DNA of 31,386 nt, taken from contig JAZQER010000005.1 of the NCBI GenBank assembly GCA_045539095.1, forward strand, positions 1 to 31,386, read 5' to 3'. The position numbers and the translations under genes are program-made. Under the pieces are notes generated by a model. The model saw only the letters and a list, made by a program, of their open reading frames with translations, had not been told where the DNA came from and did not search any database. Origin of the DNA: SFWF01 sp045539095 (lineage in GTDB: Bacteria > Bacillota > Clostridia > Oscillospirales > Acutalibacteraceae). Below are positions 7,721 through 15,331 of this stretch, one piece after another; position 1 is the first letter of the stretch; each line of letters starts with the position of its first letter.

Positions 7721-7850
7721 GCAAAACTGCGTTTTGCAAATGAATAATTAAGAACGAATAATGGAGAATTAATGTGTTTTGCTTTGCAAAACGTATATAT
7801 AAGTTTTCGGCGAAGCCGAAAACACCGAAATTATCCATTATTCATTAAAC
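7721..7850 (+). repeat. Hairpin-rich, MITE-like intergenic repeat
   Basis: The recR-DUF896 gap is made of nested palindromes. GCAAAAC-TGC-GTTTTGC lies at 7721-7737, GTTTTGC-TTT-GCAAAAC at 7776-7792, and a 9-bp GAA-loop hairpin GTTTTCGGC/GCCGAAAAC at 7803-7823. In addition, GAATAATGGAGAATTA (7756-7771) is an imperfect inverted copy of AATTATCCATTATTC (7829-7843). None has a terminator-like T tract. The composition differs from the flanking genes. It looks like a non-coding dispersed repeat, but copy number elsewhere cannot be seen from this window. Confidence 0.55.
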
Positions 7851-7870
7851 TACTCGAAGAGGAGTTTTTT

Positions 7871-8086
7871 ATGGTAACACAAAAGGATATTGACAGAATA
7901 AATGAGCTTGCGAGAAAATCGAAGTCGGAGGGCTTGACCGATGAGGAAAAGGCTGAACAAAAGGCTCTTCGCATAAAATATATCGAAGGCTTTAAAGAGA
8001 GCCTTGTTGGTCAGCTTGACAGCATCACTGTTGTCAACCCCGACGGCTCAAAGCATAAGCTTTCAAAGAAAGAGCCCCGTCAATGA
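7871..8086 (+). CDS. DUF896 (YnzC-like) small protein
   Basis: This 71-residue hydrophilic protein has the DUF896 hallmarks: INELARKSKSEGLTDEEKAEQ, followed by RIKYIEGFKESLVGQLDSI. The fold is a short helical hairpin. B. subtilis YnzC/YneA-operon members are of similar size and of unclear function. The ATG at 7871 follows GAAGAGGAG and gives the usual N-terminus, whereas a longer in-frame start would run into the repeat upstream. Its stop overlaps the next gene's ATG (ATGA), so the two are translationally coupled. Confidence 0.88.
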   Translation: MVTQKDIDRINELARKSKSEGLTDEEKAEQKALRIKYIEGFKESLVGQLDSITVVNPDGSKHKLSKKEPRQ

Positions 8087-9033
8087 AAATAGTTGTACTT
8101 GAAGCCGGGGTAATGACTCCCGGCGGTCTTTCTTTAGATGTGTATAAACAGTTCGGAGAAGTAATCGAGTATCATGCAACAAAGCAGAGCGAGGTCATCG
8201 AGCGTATCGGTGACGCCGACATAATACTTCTCAACAAGCTTATTATTGACGAAAAGGTTATGAGTTCTTGCCCAAATCTTAAGTTTATCGGACTTTTTGC
8301 AACGGGCTTTAACACTATCGATGTGAAATACGCCGCAGAGAACGGCATCACGGTCTGTAACGCGGGGCATTACTCTACAAACGCAGTGGCTCAGCACACA
8401 ATGGCGCTGATACTTAATCACTATAATCAGATAACGAATTATCACAACGCTGTACAGGGCGGAGTCTGGGAAAAAAGCGTTCTTACAACCCTTTATGATT
8501 TTCCAACCGATGAGCTTTGGGGCAAAACGGTTGGTATAATTGGCTATGGCCATATTGGAAAACGGGTCGCGGAGCTTTGTCGTGCTTTTGGACTTGAGGT
8601 GCTCGTTTACACCCGAACGCCGAAAGACGACTCTACGGTAAAATTCGTTTCTTTCGATGAGCTTTTGGGGAGAAGCGATATAATTTCTATGCATTGTCCG
8701 CTGACGGCGGAAAACCGACTGATGATGAACAAAGAGGCTTTCTCAAAGTGCAAAAAAGGAGCGCTCTTTGTCAACACCGCGAGAGGCGGACTTGTCGATG
8801 AAGCCGCCCTTAAAGAAGCAGTCGAAACGGGACAGCTTTCGGGCGCCGCGCTTGACGCTATTACAGTTGAGCCTATGCGAAACTGTATTTTAAAGGGAGT
8901 AGACAATATTGTCATTACTCCGCACGCCGCCTGGGCGCCGATGTCAACCCGAATTAAACTCCTCGGCATCACTGTCGACTGCATAAAAGCCTGGCTCGAC
9001 GGCAATCCCATAAACGTAGTATCAAAAAAATAG
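8083..9033 (+). CDS. D-2-hydroxyacid dehydrogenase (glycerate dehydrogenase-like)
   Basis: This 316-residue enzyme is of the D-isomer-specific 2-hydroxyacid dehydrogenase family, which reduces 2-keto acids with NAD(P)H. The Rossmann motif GYGHIG is at 154-159. The catalytic triad is complete: Arg234 (TARGG), Glu263 (VEP) and His281 (TPHAAWAP). The closest resemblance is to glycerate dehydrogenase/hydroxypyruvate reductase-like members, but the substrate is uncertain. The second beta-strand ends in YTRTP rather than an acidic residue, so NADPH use is possible. The start is the ATG overlapping the DUF896 stop codon, with no strong ribosome site of its own. Confidence 0.88.
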   Translation: MKIVVLEAGVMTPGGLSLDVYKQFGEVIEYHATKQSEVIERIGDADIILLNKLIIDEKVMSSCPNLKFIGLFATGFNTIDVKYAAENGITVCNAGHYSTNAVAQHTMALILNHYNQITNYHNAVQGGVWEKSVLTTLYDFPTDELWGKTVGIIGYGHIGKRVAELCRAFGLEVLVYTRTPKDDSTVKFVSFDELLGRSDIISMHCPLTAENRLMMNKEAFSKCKKGALFVNTARGGLVDEAALKEAVETGQLSGAALDAITVEPMRNCILKGVDNIVITPHAAWAPMSTRIKLLGITVDCIKAWLDGNPINVVSKK

Positions 9034-9045
9034 CACCTGATTTGA

Positions 9046-9069
9046 GGCACCTTCCTTATGGAGGGTGCC
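9046..9069. terminator. Hairpin between convergent genes
   Basis: A 10-bp stem GGCACCTTCC/GGAGGGTGCC (one G-U) with a TTAT loop lies between the convergent dehydrogenase and ProX genes. On the plus strand there is no good T tract after it, only CTTTATTATA further on. On the minus strand an outer GCACC/GGTGC pairing is followed by seven T (9030-9024). It may terminate the minus-strand operon best. The extra CACC-TTT-GGTG hairpin at 9070-9080 suggests part of a repeat element. Confidence 0.5.
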
Positions 9070-9092
9070 CCACCTTTGGTGCGAGGTCTTTA

Positions 9093-9635
9093 TTATAGTT
9101 CTACAAAGGTCGGCGTGTGATTTGTGTGGGGAAGAAACTTTTGGGTCATGTCCTCGGTTTTTATTTTGAGGCTTGACGAATTGTCACAGGGGTGACAGCC
9201 GATGAATTCATCCTCCAAGAGGTCTTTGTCAATTATAAGACGAACCTTCAGATTTTTGTCGAAAATCAGTCCGAGGACACTTGCGCTTCCCGGTGTGCAG
9301 TTTAAAAATTCCTCCATAAACTCGGGCGGTGCGAATGACAGACGCGAGCAGCCGAGCTGAGGCGAGAGAAATTTTGTCTTAAACGGCTTTTCGCCCGGCA
9401 TCATAACGAGGTAAAAATCGGTCTTTTGAGCATTGCACAGAAATAGATTTTTACAAATTTTAACACCGAGCACCTGTCTGATTTCCTCACAGCCCTCTAT
9501 AGTGCCGATATGCTCGTGGCTGACTCTTTCATAGGCTATACCCAGACCTTCGAGAGCATCGTAGCAGACGGCTTCTTTTTCGGTACAGTCGGGCTTTCGC
9601 GCGTTATATATAGTTGTATCGGTGAATAGCGACAT
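9093..9635 (-). CDS. ProX/YbaK-type aminoacyl-tRNA editing protein (PrdX-like)
   Basis: This 180-residue free-standing YbaK/ProRS-associated editing domain probably hydrolyses mischarged tRNA(Pro), for example Ala-tRNA(Pro), in trans. Visible family marks are GIAYERVSHEH near the N-terminus, the conserved Lys in VKICKNLFL, the central GSASVLGL and the C-terminal GCHPCDNSSSL (the GxHP motif). The ATG at 9635 shares one base with the upstream stop codon (TAATG). A longer in-frame start 63 bases upstream would lie inside the flavoprotein gene and add a poor N-terminus. GGAAGGAAG provides the ribosome site. It is the last gene of the THF-riboswitch operon. Confidence 0.85.
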   Translation of the reverse strand: MSLFTDTTIYNARKPDCTEKEAVCYDALEGLGIAYERVSHEHIGTIEGCEEIRQVLGVKICKNLFLCNAQKTDFYLVMMPGEKPFKTKFLSPQLGCSRLSFAPPEFMEEFLNCTPGSASVLGLIFDKNLKVRLIIDKDLLEDEFIGCHPCDNSSSLKIKTEDMTQKFLPHTNHTPTFVEL

Positions 9636-11023
9636 TAAACTAGCTTCCTTCCCATAAGAACACCCATAACCGACGCCATCATAAGGCCTCTTGTCCAACC
9701 CGAAGAGTCACCGAGGCAATAGAGTCCCTTGACATTTGTGTTGAAATCTTTGTCCATCTTTACGCGGTTGGAGTAGAATTTAAGCTCGGGCGAATAAAGT
9801 AGGGTCTCTCCGCTTGCAAAACCGGGGACAACCTCATCGACCGCCTTAATGAAGTTTATAATATTCATCATCGCGCGATAGGGCATAGCGGCGGTGATGT
9901 CGCCTGCAACCGCATCGGGCAAGGTCGGACGCACATTCGACTGCGCGAGCTCCTTTTGCCAGGTGCGTTTACCGTCTAAAATATCACCGAAGCGCTGTAC
10001 CATAATGTGTCCCGCACCGAGCATATTTGTCAGCTCACCGACCTTTACGGCATAGTCGATAGGCTGATTGAACGGCTCGGAGAAGTTGTGGGAAACGAGT
10101 ATTGCGAGGTTGGTGTTGTTGGACTTCAGCTCTTTATAAGAATGTCCGTTTACAACTGCGAGGTTGTTGTCATAGTTTTCCTGACTTACAAAACCACCGG
10201 GGTTTTGGCAGAAGGTGCGAACCTTGTTTTTAAATGGCTGGGGATAGCCGATAAGCTTTGACTCATAAAGTACCTTGTTAACCTTTTCCATAACCTCGTT
10301 ACGGCACTCAACGCGCACGCCGATGTCAACGGTACCGGGCTGATGAGCGATATCGTGCTCTGCACAGAGCTTTTCAAGCCAATCGGCGCCACGTCTTCCC
10401 GTGGCGACGATAATATCGTCAGCATAAAGAGTATCCTCCTTGCCGCCTTTTTCGATAACGACACCCGAGCATACGCCGTCGTTTATAATAAGATCCTTAC
10501 ATTCATAACCGAAAAGAAGCTCAACGCCGTTATCGCGAAGATAGTTCTCAATGGCGAGATATATGTCCTGAGCCTTTTCGGTGCCGAGATGGCGGATAGG
10601 GCAGTCAACAAGTTTAAGCCCTGCCTTTATGGCATTCTTTCTTATCTCTTTTACCTCTTCCTCGTTGCCAACGCCTTCTATCTTGTTATCTGCGCCGAAG
10701 TCGAGATATATCTTATCGGTATAGTTTATGGTCTCCTGTGCGAGGTCCTCTCCGATAAGGCTCGGCAGATCGCCGCCTACCTCGTAAGAGAGCGAAAGCT
10801 TGCCGTCAGAGAAAGCGCCTGCGCCCGAAAAGCCCGTAGTAATGTGGCAATAGGGCTTGCAGTTTACACAGGTCTTGGTTTTTGTTTTGGGACAAGAGCG
10901 TTTTTCGATAGGAGCGCCCTTTTCAATTATGGCTATGCTTTTTTTACTGCCGAGCTTGATCATTTCAATTGCGGTAAAAATACCTGCGGGGCCTGCGCCT
11001 ACGATAATAACATCTTTTTTCAT
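9635..11023 (-). CDS. COG2509-type FAD-dependent dehydrogenase
   Basis: This 462-residue soluble flavoprotein has an N-terminal FAD-binding GAGPAGIFTA (9-18) and an E-K-G ribose-binding region. The Cys-rich segment KTKTCVNCKPYCH is followed by TTGFSGAGAFSDGKL, which is characteristic of the uncharacterised COG2509 family. Near the C-terminus, GLYCLGDSSGWTRGLMMASVMG contacts FAD. The family's substrate is unknown. The ATG follows GAGGAGT, 13 bases after the folT-like stop codon, so it belongs to the riboswitch-controlled transcript. Confidence 0.87.
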   Translation of the reverse strand: MKKDVIIVGAGPAGIFTAIEMIKLGSKKSIAIIEKGAPIEKRSCPKTKTKTCVNCKPYCHITTGFSGAGAFSDGKLSLSYEVGGDLPSLIGEDLAQETINYTDKIYLDFGADNKIEGVGNEEEVKEIRKNAIKAGLKLVDCPIRHLGTEKAQDIYLAIENYLRDNGVELLFGYECKDLIINDGVCSGVVIEKGGKEDTLYADDIIVATGRRGADWLEKLCAEHDIAHQPGTVDIGVRVECRNEVMEKVNKVLYESKLIGYPQPFKNKVRTFCQNPGGFVSQENYDNNLAVVNGHSYKELKSNNTNLAILVSHNFSEPFNQPIDYAVKVGELTNMLGAGHIMVQRFGDILDGKRTWQKELAQSNVRPTLPDAVAGDITAAMPYRAMMNIINFIKAVDEVVPGFASGETLLYSPELKFYSNRVKMDKDFNTNVKGLYCLGDSSGWTRGLMMASVMGVLMGRKLV

Positions 11024-11036
11024 AGATAGTTACTCC

Positions 11037-11570
11037 TCATTTTAATACTTTTTTTATTATAGGGAGAATTAATTTGCAAATAAGCAGAGCTGATACAGTC
11101 TGAATAACAAACATAGCGGCGGCAAGCGGTACGCGCGTGATAAGCACAGCCTCATAAGCCGTACCGTAAAGAATGCTTATCCAAAGAGTATTGAGCGCCA
11201 AAGTGCAGAAAAGCTCTTTAGCGAGAATAATGACCGCCAAAAGTAATATTTGCATTACGGGATTTTTGGTTTTTCGGTCGATCGTGCCAATAAGTCCGAA
11301 GATAACGCCGGAAAGGAAGGCAACCGCGGTAAAGCCGGGGAAATACGTGCCGAACGGAAAAAGCAGTGCGCCTATAAGATCGGCGAGTCCTCCGCACACA
11401 CCGCCCCAAAGCGGTCCGCAGACCAGCGCCGCGAGCATTATCGGTAAAAAAGAGATACCTACGCTTAAGTTCCACACATTAAAGGAAAGAAAGCGCGAGA
11501 GCACCACCGAAACGGCACAGAGTATCGCTGACAGAACAAGTTTAAATAATATTTTTTGTTTTTTATCCAT
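11037..11570 (-). CDS. folT: ECF transporter S component, folate type (FolT-like)
   Basis: This 177-residue membrane protein has about five or six hydrophobic segments. Its N-terminal half has the FolT-type stretch GISFLPIMLAALVCGPLWGG, then LADLIGALLFPFGTYFPGFT. It would be the substrate-binding subunit that recruits the shared EcfA/A'/T energising module, which is not in this window. The folate assignment is strongly supported by the THF riboswitch directly upstream. The ATG at 11570 has a GAGGAGG ribosome site seven bases away, and that site lies inside a hairpin. Confidence 0.9.
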   Translation of the reverse strand: MDKKQKILFKLVLSAILCAVSVVLSRFLSFNVWNLSVGISFLPIMLAALVCGPLWGGVCGGLADLIGALLFPFGTYFPGFTAVAFLSGVIFGLIGTIDRKTKNPVMQILLLAVIILAKELFCTLALNTLWISILYGTAYEAVLITRVPLAAAMFVIQTVSALLICKLILPIIKKVLK

Positions 11571-11577
11571 AAAAAAT

Positions 11578-11605
11578 CCTCCTCTACCACTAAATTCAGA
11601 GAGGA
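11578..11605 (-). promoter_or_regulatory. Hairpin sequestering the folT ribosome site
   Basis: On the minus strand TCCTCT (11605-11600) pairs with AGAGGA (11585-11580), burying most of the GAGGAGG Shine-Dalgarno (11584-11578) of the folT-like gene. This is the likely expression platform of the THF riboswitch and points to translational control. The T run after it (11576-11571) is also compatible with a weak terminator. Confidence 0.6.
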
Positions 11606-11633
11606 AGATATCGGGTAATAATGATTCCGGTCT

Positions 11634-11740
11634 GTTTAGCGGGATGCAACACTCAAACCGTCAAAAGCAGATGCTTTTATTCGTCCGTCGGACAACTCCC
11701 CGTCCCGACGGCACTATACGCTTGAATGTCTACTCTAACA
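11634..11740 (-). ncRNA. Tetrahydrofolate (THF) riboswitch
   Basis: On the minus strand the leader reads GTTAG-AGAGTAGAC near its 5' end, AGTGCC, GGGAGTTGTC, GACGAA, CGGTTTGA and finally GTTGCATCCCGCTAAAC. This follows the THF riboswitch consensus piece by piece. P1 is GTTAG (11739-11735) with CTAAAC (11639-11634), and an inner stem is formed by GCCGTCGG and CCGACGG. The conserved AGAGTAGA and GCATCCCGC elements are intact. It sits between a promoter and a FolT-like gene, which is the known genetic context for this class. Confidence 0.93.
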
Positions 11741-11745
11741 AAAAT

Positions 11746-11774
11746 ATTCTATCACATAAAGGGCAAAAATACAA
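11746..11774 (-). promoter_or_regulatory. Promoter of the THF-riboswitch operon
   Basis: On the minus strand TTGTAT (11774-11769), a 17-base spacer and TAGAAT (11751-11746) predict a start near 11740, exactly where the riboswitch begins. The rest of the gap up to the plus-strand uxaB (11775-11905) is A/T rich. I could not pick a convincing uxaB promoter there. Confidence 0.65.
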
Positions 11775-11905
11775 TAATTTAATTAAATATCAAAAGAAAA
11801 TCAATTCTAAATATATATTTAGTCAAAATTTTTATGGAAATATACGGGAATTTGTTGTATGATAGAATAAATCAATATGTATTATTTTCAAAGGGGATAT
11901 AAGTT

Positions 11906-13198
11906 ATGTCTAATGTTTTTACTAAAACGGGGGCTACAGAGAGATTTATTCAGTTCGGCGAGGGCGGTTTTCTTCGCGGCTTTGCTGATTGGATGATTCA
12001 GAAGATGACCGATGCAGGTGTGTTCACAGGCAGCGTTGTTGTCGTTCAGCCTATCGAGCAGGGTATGTGCGATATGCTGACTGCGCAGAACTGCGGCTAT
12101 ACCCACATTATCCGTGGTGCAGAGGGTGTGGACAAGACGGTTTGCAACGTTATTTCACGTTGTGTAAAGCCTTATGAGGATTTTGATGCTTATCTTGCGC
12201 TGGCAACACAACCCGAGATGAGATTTGTCATTTCAAATACTACCGAGTCGGGTATCGTTTTCTCTGCAGAGGATAAAATTACCGACGCTCCTCCAAAGAG
12301 CTTCCCCGCAAAGGTTACACTTCTTTTAAAGAAGCGCTTTGAGGCAGGACTTCCCGGTTTTATCTTTATTCCCTGCGAGCTTATCGACCGCAACGGCGAC
12401 AATCTTAAAAAGTGCGTGTTACAGTATGCCGACCTTTGGAATCTCGGCGATAAGTTCAAGACATGGGTAGAAAAGGATAATATCTTTACAAACACCCTTG
12501 TTGACCGTATCAACACAGGCTTCCCGCGTGGCGAAGATATAGACCTCGGTTATGAGGATAATATGCTTAATACTTCCGAGTATTTTCATCTTTGGGTAAT
12601 CGAGACCGATTATGACCTTGAGAGTGAGCTTCCATTCTCGAAGGCAGGTCTTAATGTTATTGTTACTCCCGACCAGTTAGAGAGATACAGAACAAGAAAG
12701 GTTCGTATTCTCAACGGCGCGCATACTTCTATGGTGCCTTATGCTCTTCTTTCGGGTCTTGAAACTGTTAAGGATGCAACCGAGGATAAGGTTATGTCGG
12801 AGCATTTAAGAAAGTGCGTATTTGACGAGATCATTCCCACACTTGACCTTGATCGTGATGAGCTTGTCGACTATGCCGAGAACGTAATGATCCGTTTCTC
12901 TAATCCCTATATCAAGCATTTCCTCTCCTCAATTGCACTGAATTCTGTTTCAAAGTTTAAGGTACGCGTTCTTCCCTCTATTTTAGAGTACAACAAGCGC
13001 TTCGGAAAGCTTCCCGAGACACTGACCTTCTCACTTGCAAAGCTTATCGAGTTCTACAGAACCGATATGACCAATGATGACCCCGATGTTGTTGCCTTTA
13101 TGAAGACGGCTTCGGTTGACGATATTCTCGCAAACGTTAACCTTTGGGGTGAGGATATTTCCTTTATGGCAGAAGAGGTAAAGAAGAATGTTAATTAA
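11906..13198 (+). CDS. uxaB: Tagaturonate reductase (altronate oxidoreductase)
   Basis: This 430-residue mannitol-dehydrogenase-family enzyme reduces D-tagaturonate to D-altronate with NADH in galacturonate catabolism. The N-terminal RFIQFGEGGFLRGFADWM nucleotide-binding start and the VRILNGAHTSMVPYALLSG segment at the C-terminal domain are typical. At 430 residues it is somewhat shorter than the roughly 480-residue enterobacterial enzyme, yet both ends align, so it seems complete. AAAGGGG precedes the ATG. It overlaps uxaA by 11 bases. A UxaB rather than UxuB (fructuronate reductase) call fits the adjacent altronate dehydratase. Confidence 0.92.
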   Translation: MSNVFTKTGATERFIQFGEGGFLRGFADWMIQKMTDAGVFTGSVVVVQPIEQGMCDMLTAQNCGYTHIIRGAEGVDKTVCNVISRCVKPYEDFDAYLALATQPEMRFVISNTTESGIVFSAEDKITDAPPKSFPAKVTLLLKKRFEAGLPGFIFIPCELIDRNGDNLKKCVLQYADLWNLGDKFKTWVEKDNIFTNTLVDRINTGFPRGEDIDLGYEDNMLNTSEYFHLWVIETDYDLESELPFSKAGLNVIVTPDQLERYRTRKVRILNGAHTSMVPYALLSGLETVKDATEDKVMSEHLRKCVFDEIIPTLDLDRDELVDYAENVMIRFSNPYIKHFLSSIALNSVSKFKVRVLPSILEYNKRFGKLPETLTFSLAKLIEFYRTDMTNDDPDVVAFMKTASVDDILANVNLWGEDISFMAEEVKKNVN

Positions 13199-14561
13199 TA
13201 AGCTTGATAATGTTGAGGTTGACCTTTCCACAGGTCACAAGTTCGCCAGTGAGGATATAAAAACGGGCGAAAATATCATAAAGTACGGCAATCCCATCGG
13301 TCACGCTATCAGTGACATTAAAAAGGGTGAGCAGGTACATACCCACAATATGAAGACCAATCTTTCGGGTAAGATAGAGTATAAATATACTCCCTTTGAG
13401 GACTCGGAGCACGAAAGCGAGTATAAGGATAGAACCTTTATGGGCTATGTCCGCAAGGATGGCTCAGTCGCTATCCGCAATGAAATCTGGATTGTAAATA
13501 CCGTTGGCTGTGTTAATAAGGTTGCAGAGGAGCTCTCAAGACTCACAGGCGCTATGCATTTTCCGCATCCTTTCGGCTGTTCTCAGCTCGGTGACGATCA
13601 GTCTACCACCCAGAAGATACTTTGCGGAATGGTAAACCATCCCAATGCCGCAGGTGTTTTAGTGCTTGGTCTCGGTTGTGAAAATAATAATATCGAGGTT
13701 TTCAAGGGCGTGCTCGGAGAGTATGACCCCGAACGTGTAAAGTTTTTAAACTGTCAGGAGTTCGAGGACGATATTGCCGAGGGTGTTCGTCTTATAAACG
13801 AGCTTAAGGAGTACGCTTCACAGTTTGAGCGTCAGCCTGTTCCTGTGTCTGCCCTCAAGGTAGGACTTAAGTGCGGCGGCTCGGACGGATTTTCGGGAAT
13901 TACAGCAAATCCCCTTGTAGGACGCTTCTCCGATATGCTGATCGACGCGGGCGGAACTTCAGTTCTGACCGAGGTCCCCGAGATGTTTGGCGCAGAGCAT
14001 CTGCTGATGGCTCGTGCAGAAAGTCGCGAGATTTTTGATAAGACGGTTAACCTTATCAACAACTTTAAGGAGTATTACGAGCGTCATAATCAGGTTATCT
14101 ACGAAAATCCCTCTCCCGGAAACAAAAAGGGCGGAATAACCACTTTAGAGGAGAAGTCGCTTGGCTGTGTTCAAAAGGCAGGAAGCCGCAAGGTCGTCGA
14201 CGTTCTTGACTACGGCGACAGACTCCAGAAGAACGGCCTCAACCTCTTGAACGGCCCCGGAAACGACATTGTTGCTATCACCAACCTTATGGCTGCAGGC
14301 GCTCACATTATTCTCTTCACAACGGGAAGAGGCACTCCCGTTGGCGCACCCGTTCCGACAGTTAAGGTTGCAACCAATACTCCTCTTTCTGAGAAGAAGA
14401 GCCGTTGGATAGACTACAACGCAGGAAGAATTCTTGACGGTGTAGACTGTGATAAGGAATTCTTCGAGTATGTTATCTCGGTTGCAGAGGGTAAGCAGAC
14501 CCAAAATGAAAAATACGGTTATCGCGAAATATCCATCTTCAAGGACGGCGTCGTCCTTTGA
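13188..14561 (+). CDS. uxaA: Altronate dehydratase
   Basis: This 457-residue UxaA/GarD-family iron-dependent dehydratase converts D-altronate to 2-keto-3-deoxygluconate. Residues about 1-65 form a SAF domain (GHKFASEDIKTGE, GEQVHTHN). The catalytic part shows HPFGCSQLGDD, VLGLGCENNNI, KCGGSDGFSG and the C-terminal GRGTPVGAPV. It is about 40 residues shorter than E. coli UxaA, mostly at the N-terminus. Its ATG lies inside uxaB behind GAAGAGG, so the pair is coupled. No KDG kinase or transporter lies beside it, but an Eda aldolase is in the window at 90-1052. Confidence 0.93.
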   Translation: MLINKLDNVEVDLSTGHKFASEDIKTGENIIKYGNPIGHAISDIKKGEQVHTHNMKTNLSGKIEYKYTPFEDSEHESEYKDRTFMGYVRKDGSVAIRNEIWIVNTVGCVNKVAEELSRLTGAMHFPHPFGCSQLGDDQSTTQKILCGMVNHPNAAGVLVLGLGCENNNIEVFKGVLGEYDPERVKFLNCQEFEDDIAEGVRLINELKEYASQFERQPVPVSALKVGLKCGGSDGFSGITANPLVGRFSDMLIDAGGTSVLTEVPEMFGAEHLLMARAESREIFDKTVNLINNFKEYYERHNQVIYENPSPGNKKGGITTLEEKSLGCVQKAGSRKVVDVLDYGDRLQKNGLNLLNGPGNDIVAITNLMAAGAHIILFTTGRGTPVGAPVPTVKVATNTPLSEKKSRWIDYNAGRILDGVDCDKEFFEYVISVAEGKQTQNEKYGYREISIFKDGVVL

Positions 14562-14595
14562 TAACCCACGCAGAACAAAAGGGATGAAATAAATT

Positions 14596-14640
14596 ACGGG
14601 TATTTGAGAGAGTGTATGTCTCGGATACCCGTTTATTTTT
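14596..14640 (+). terminator. Terminator after uxaBA
   Basis: The stem ACGGGTAT (14596-14603) with ATACCCGT (14625-14632) has an inner TGAGAGA/TCTCGG extension and is followed by TTTATTTTT. A second short hairpin GGATG-CACAA-CATCC (14661-14675) with T-rich tail, whose CATCCCTTTT can alternatively pair with AAAAGGGATG at 14577-14586, may act as backup before greA. Confidence 0.85.
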
Positions 14641-14728
14641 AATGTGTTCACTTCGTGAATGGATGCACAACATCCCTTTTTAAGCCTTTTTTAGCGGAAA
14701 TATGTTAATATACTTTTAGGTGATATGA

Positions 14729-15232
14729 ATGTACGACGAACTGACTAAGGTAGATATAGAAAAGATGAAAGAGGAACTGGAGTACCGTATTACGAAGGTG
14801 CGTCCTGAGATCCTTGAAGAGGTAAAACTTACGAGAAGCTACGGTGACCTTTCGGAAAATGCTGAATACCACGCGGCAAAGCGCGAGCGCGGACGCAACG
14901 AGAGCCGCATCCGCTATCTTCGCAATATGATAAAGACGGCAAGAATAATTGATGCGAAAAGCGCCAATGATACGGTCGGTCTTTTTGACACTGTCACCTT
15001 TTATATTGAAGAGGATGACTGCGAGGAGCGGGTGCGTATCGTGACGACGCTTCGCCGCGACCCGTTTCAGAATATTATCAGCAAGGAATCGCCCCTCGGC
15101 CGTGCCCTTATGGGCAGAAAGGTCGGAGAGCGGGCTTTAGTTTCGACCGATAGCGGATACAGTTATTATATAGTTATAAGAAAAATTGAAAAAGGCGAGG
15201 ACGATGCCTCGCTTGAGATCAGAAAGTTTTAA
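14729..15232 (+). CDS. greA: GreA/GreB family transcription elongation factor (copy 1)
   Basis: This 167-residue cleavage factor rescues backtracked RNA polymerase through its secondary channel. The N-terminal coiled coil carries the tip motif YGDLSENAEYHAAK with the acidic Asp and Glu needed to hold Mg2+. The C-terminal FKBP-like domain begins near residue 85 and has the SPLGRALMGRKVGE motif. It is one of two paralogues in the window (the other starts at 27110) and is the more divergent one, with extra Arg-rich coil residues and a longer C-terminus. AGGTGA lies five bases before the ATG. It seems to be a single-gene unit. Confidence 0.9.
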   Translation: MYDELTKVDIEKMKEELEYRITKVRPEILEEVKLTRSYGDLSENAEYHAAKRERGRNESRIRYLRNMIKTARIIDAKSANDTVGLFDTVTFYIEEDDCEERVRIVTTLRRDPFQNIISKESPLGRALMGRKVGERALVSTDSGYSYYIVIRKIEKGEDDASLEIRKF

Positions 15233-15264
15233 ATTTGCTCACGTATCACTAATCACTGTTTCTA

Positions 15265-15293
15265 TTGACAAAACCGAGATTTTGTGTTAGTCT
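15265..15293 (+). promoter_or_regulatory. Promoter of the SCIFF operon
   Basis: A perfect TTGACA (15265-15270) is followed after 17 bases by TAGTCT (15288-15293). The -10 matches only three of six bases, but at the key positions. TCTAATATTT just downstream offers an alternative -10 with a longer spacer. Confidence 0.6.
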
Positions 15294-15331
15294 AATATTT
15301 AGAAATTTAATCCTTTAGGGAGGTTATTATA

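Noticed and set aside
7803..7823. Terminator after recR
   Set aside because: The 9-bp hairpin has no T tract on either strand and forms part of a larger palindromic element.
9636..9698. Longer N-terminus for the ProX-type protein
   Set aside because: The extra 21 residues are the flavoprotein's end read in another frame; the downstream ATG has a good ribosome site.
10343..11029. 228-codon open frame antisense to the COG2509 flavoprotein
   Set aside because: No family features; the opposite strand carries an intact, conserved protein with FAD motifs.
11173..11862. 229-codon plus-strand frame across folT and the THF riboswitch
   Set aside because: It runs antisense through a structured RNA and a membrane protein gene and lacks a ribosome site.
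11835..11885. uxaB promoter
   Set aside because: Several -10-like words (TAGAAT, TATTAT, TATGAT) exist, but none has a credible -35 at 16-18 bases; not annotated.
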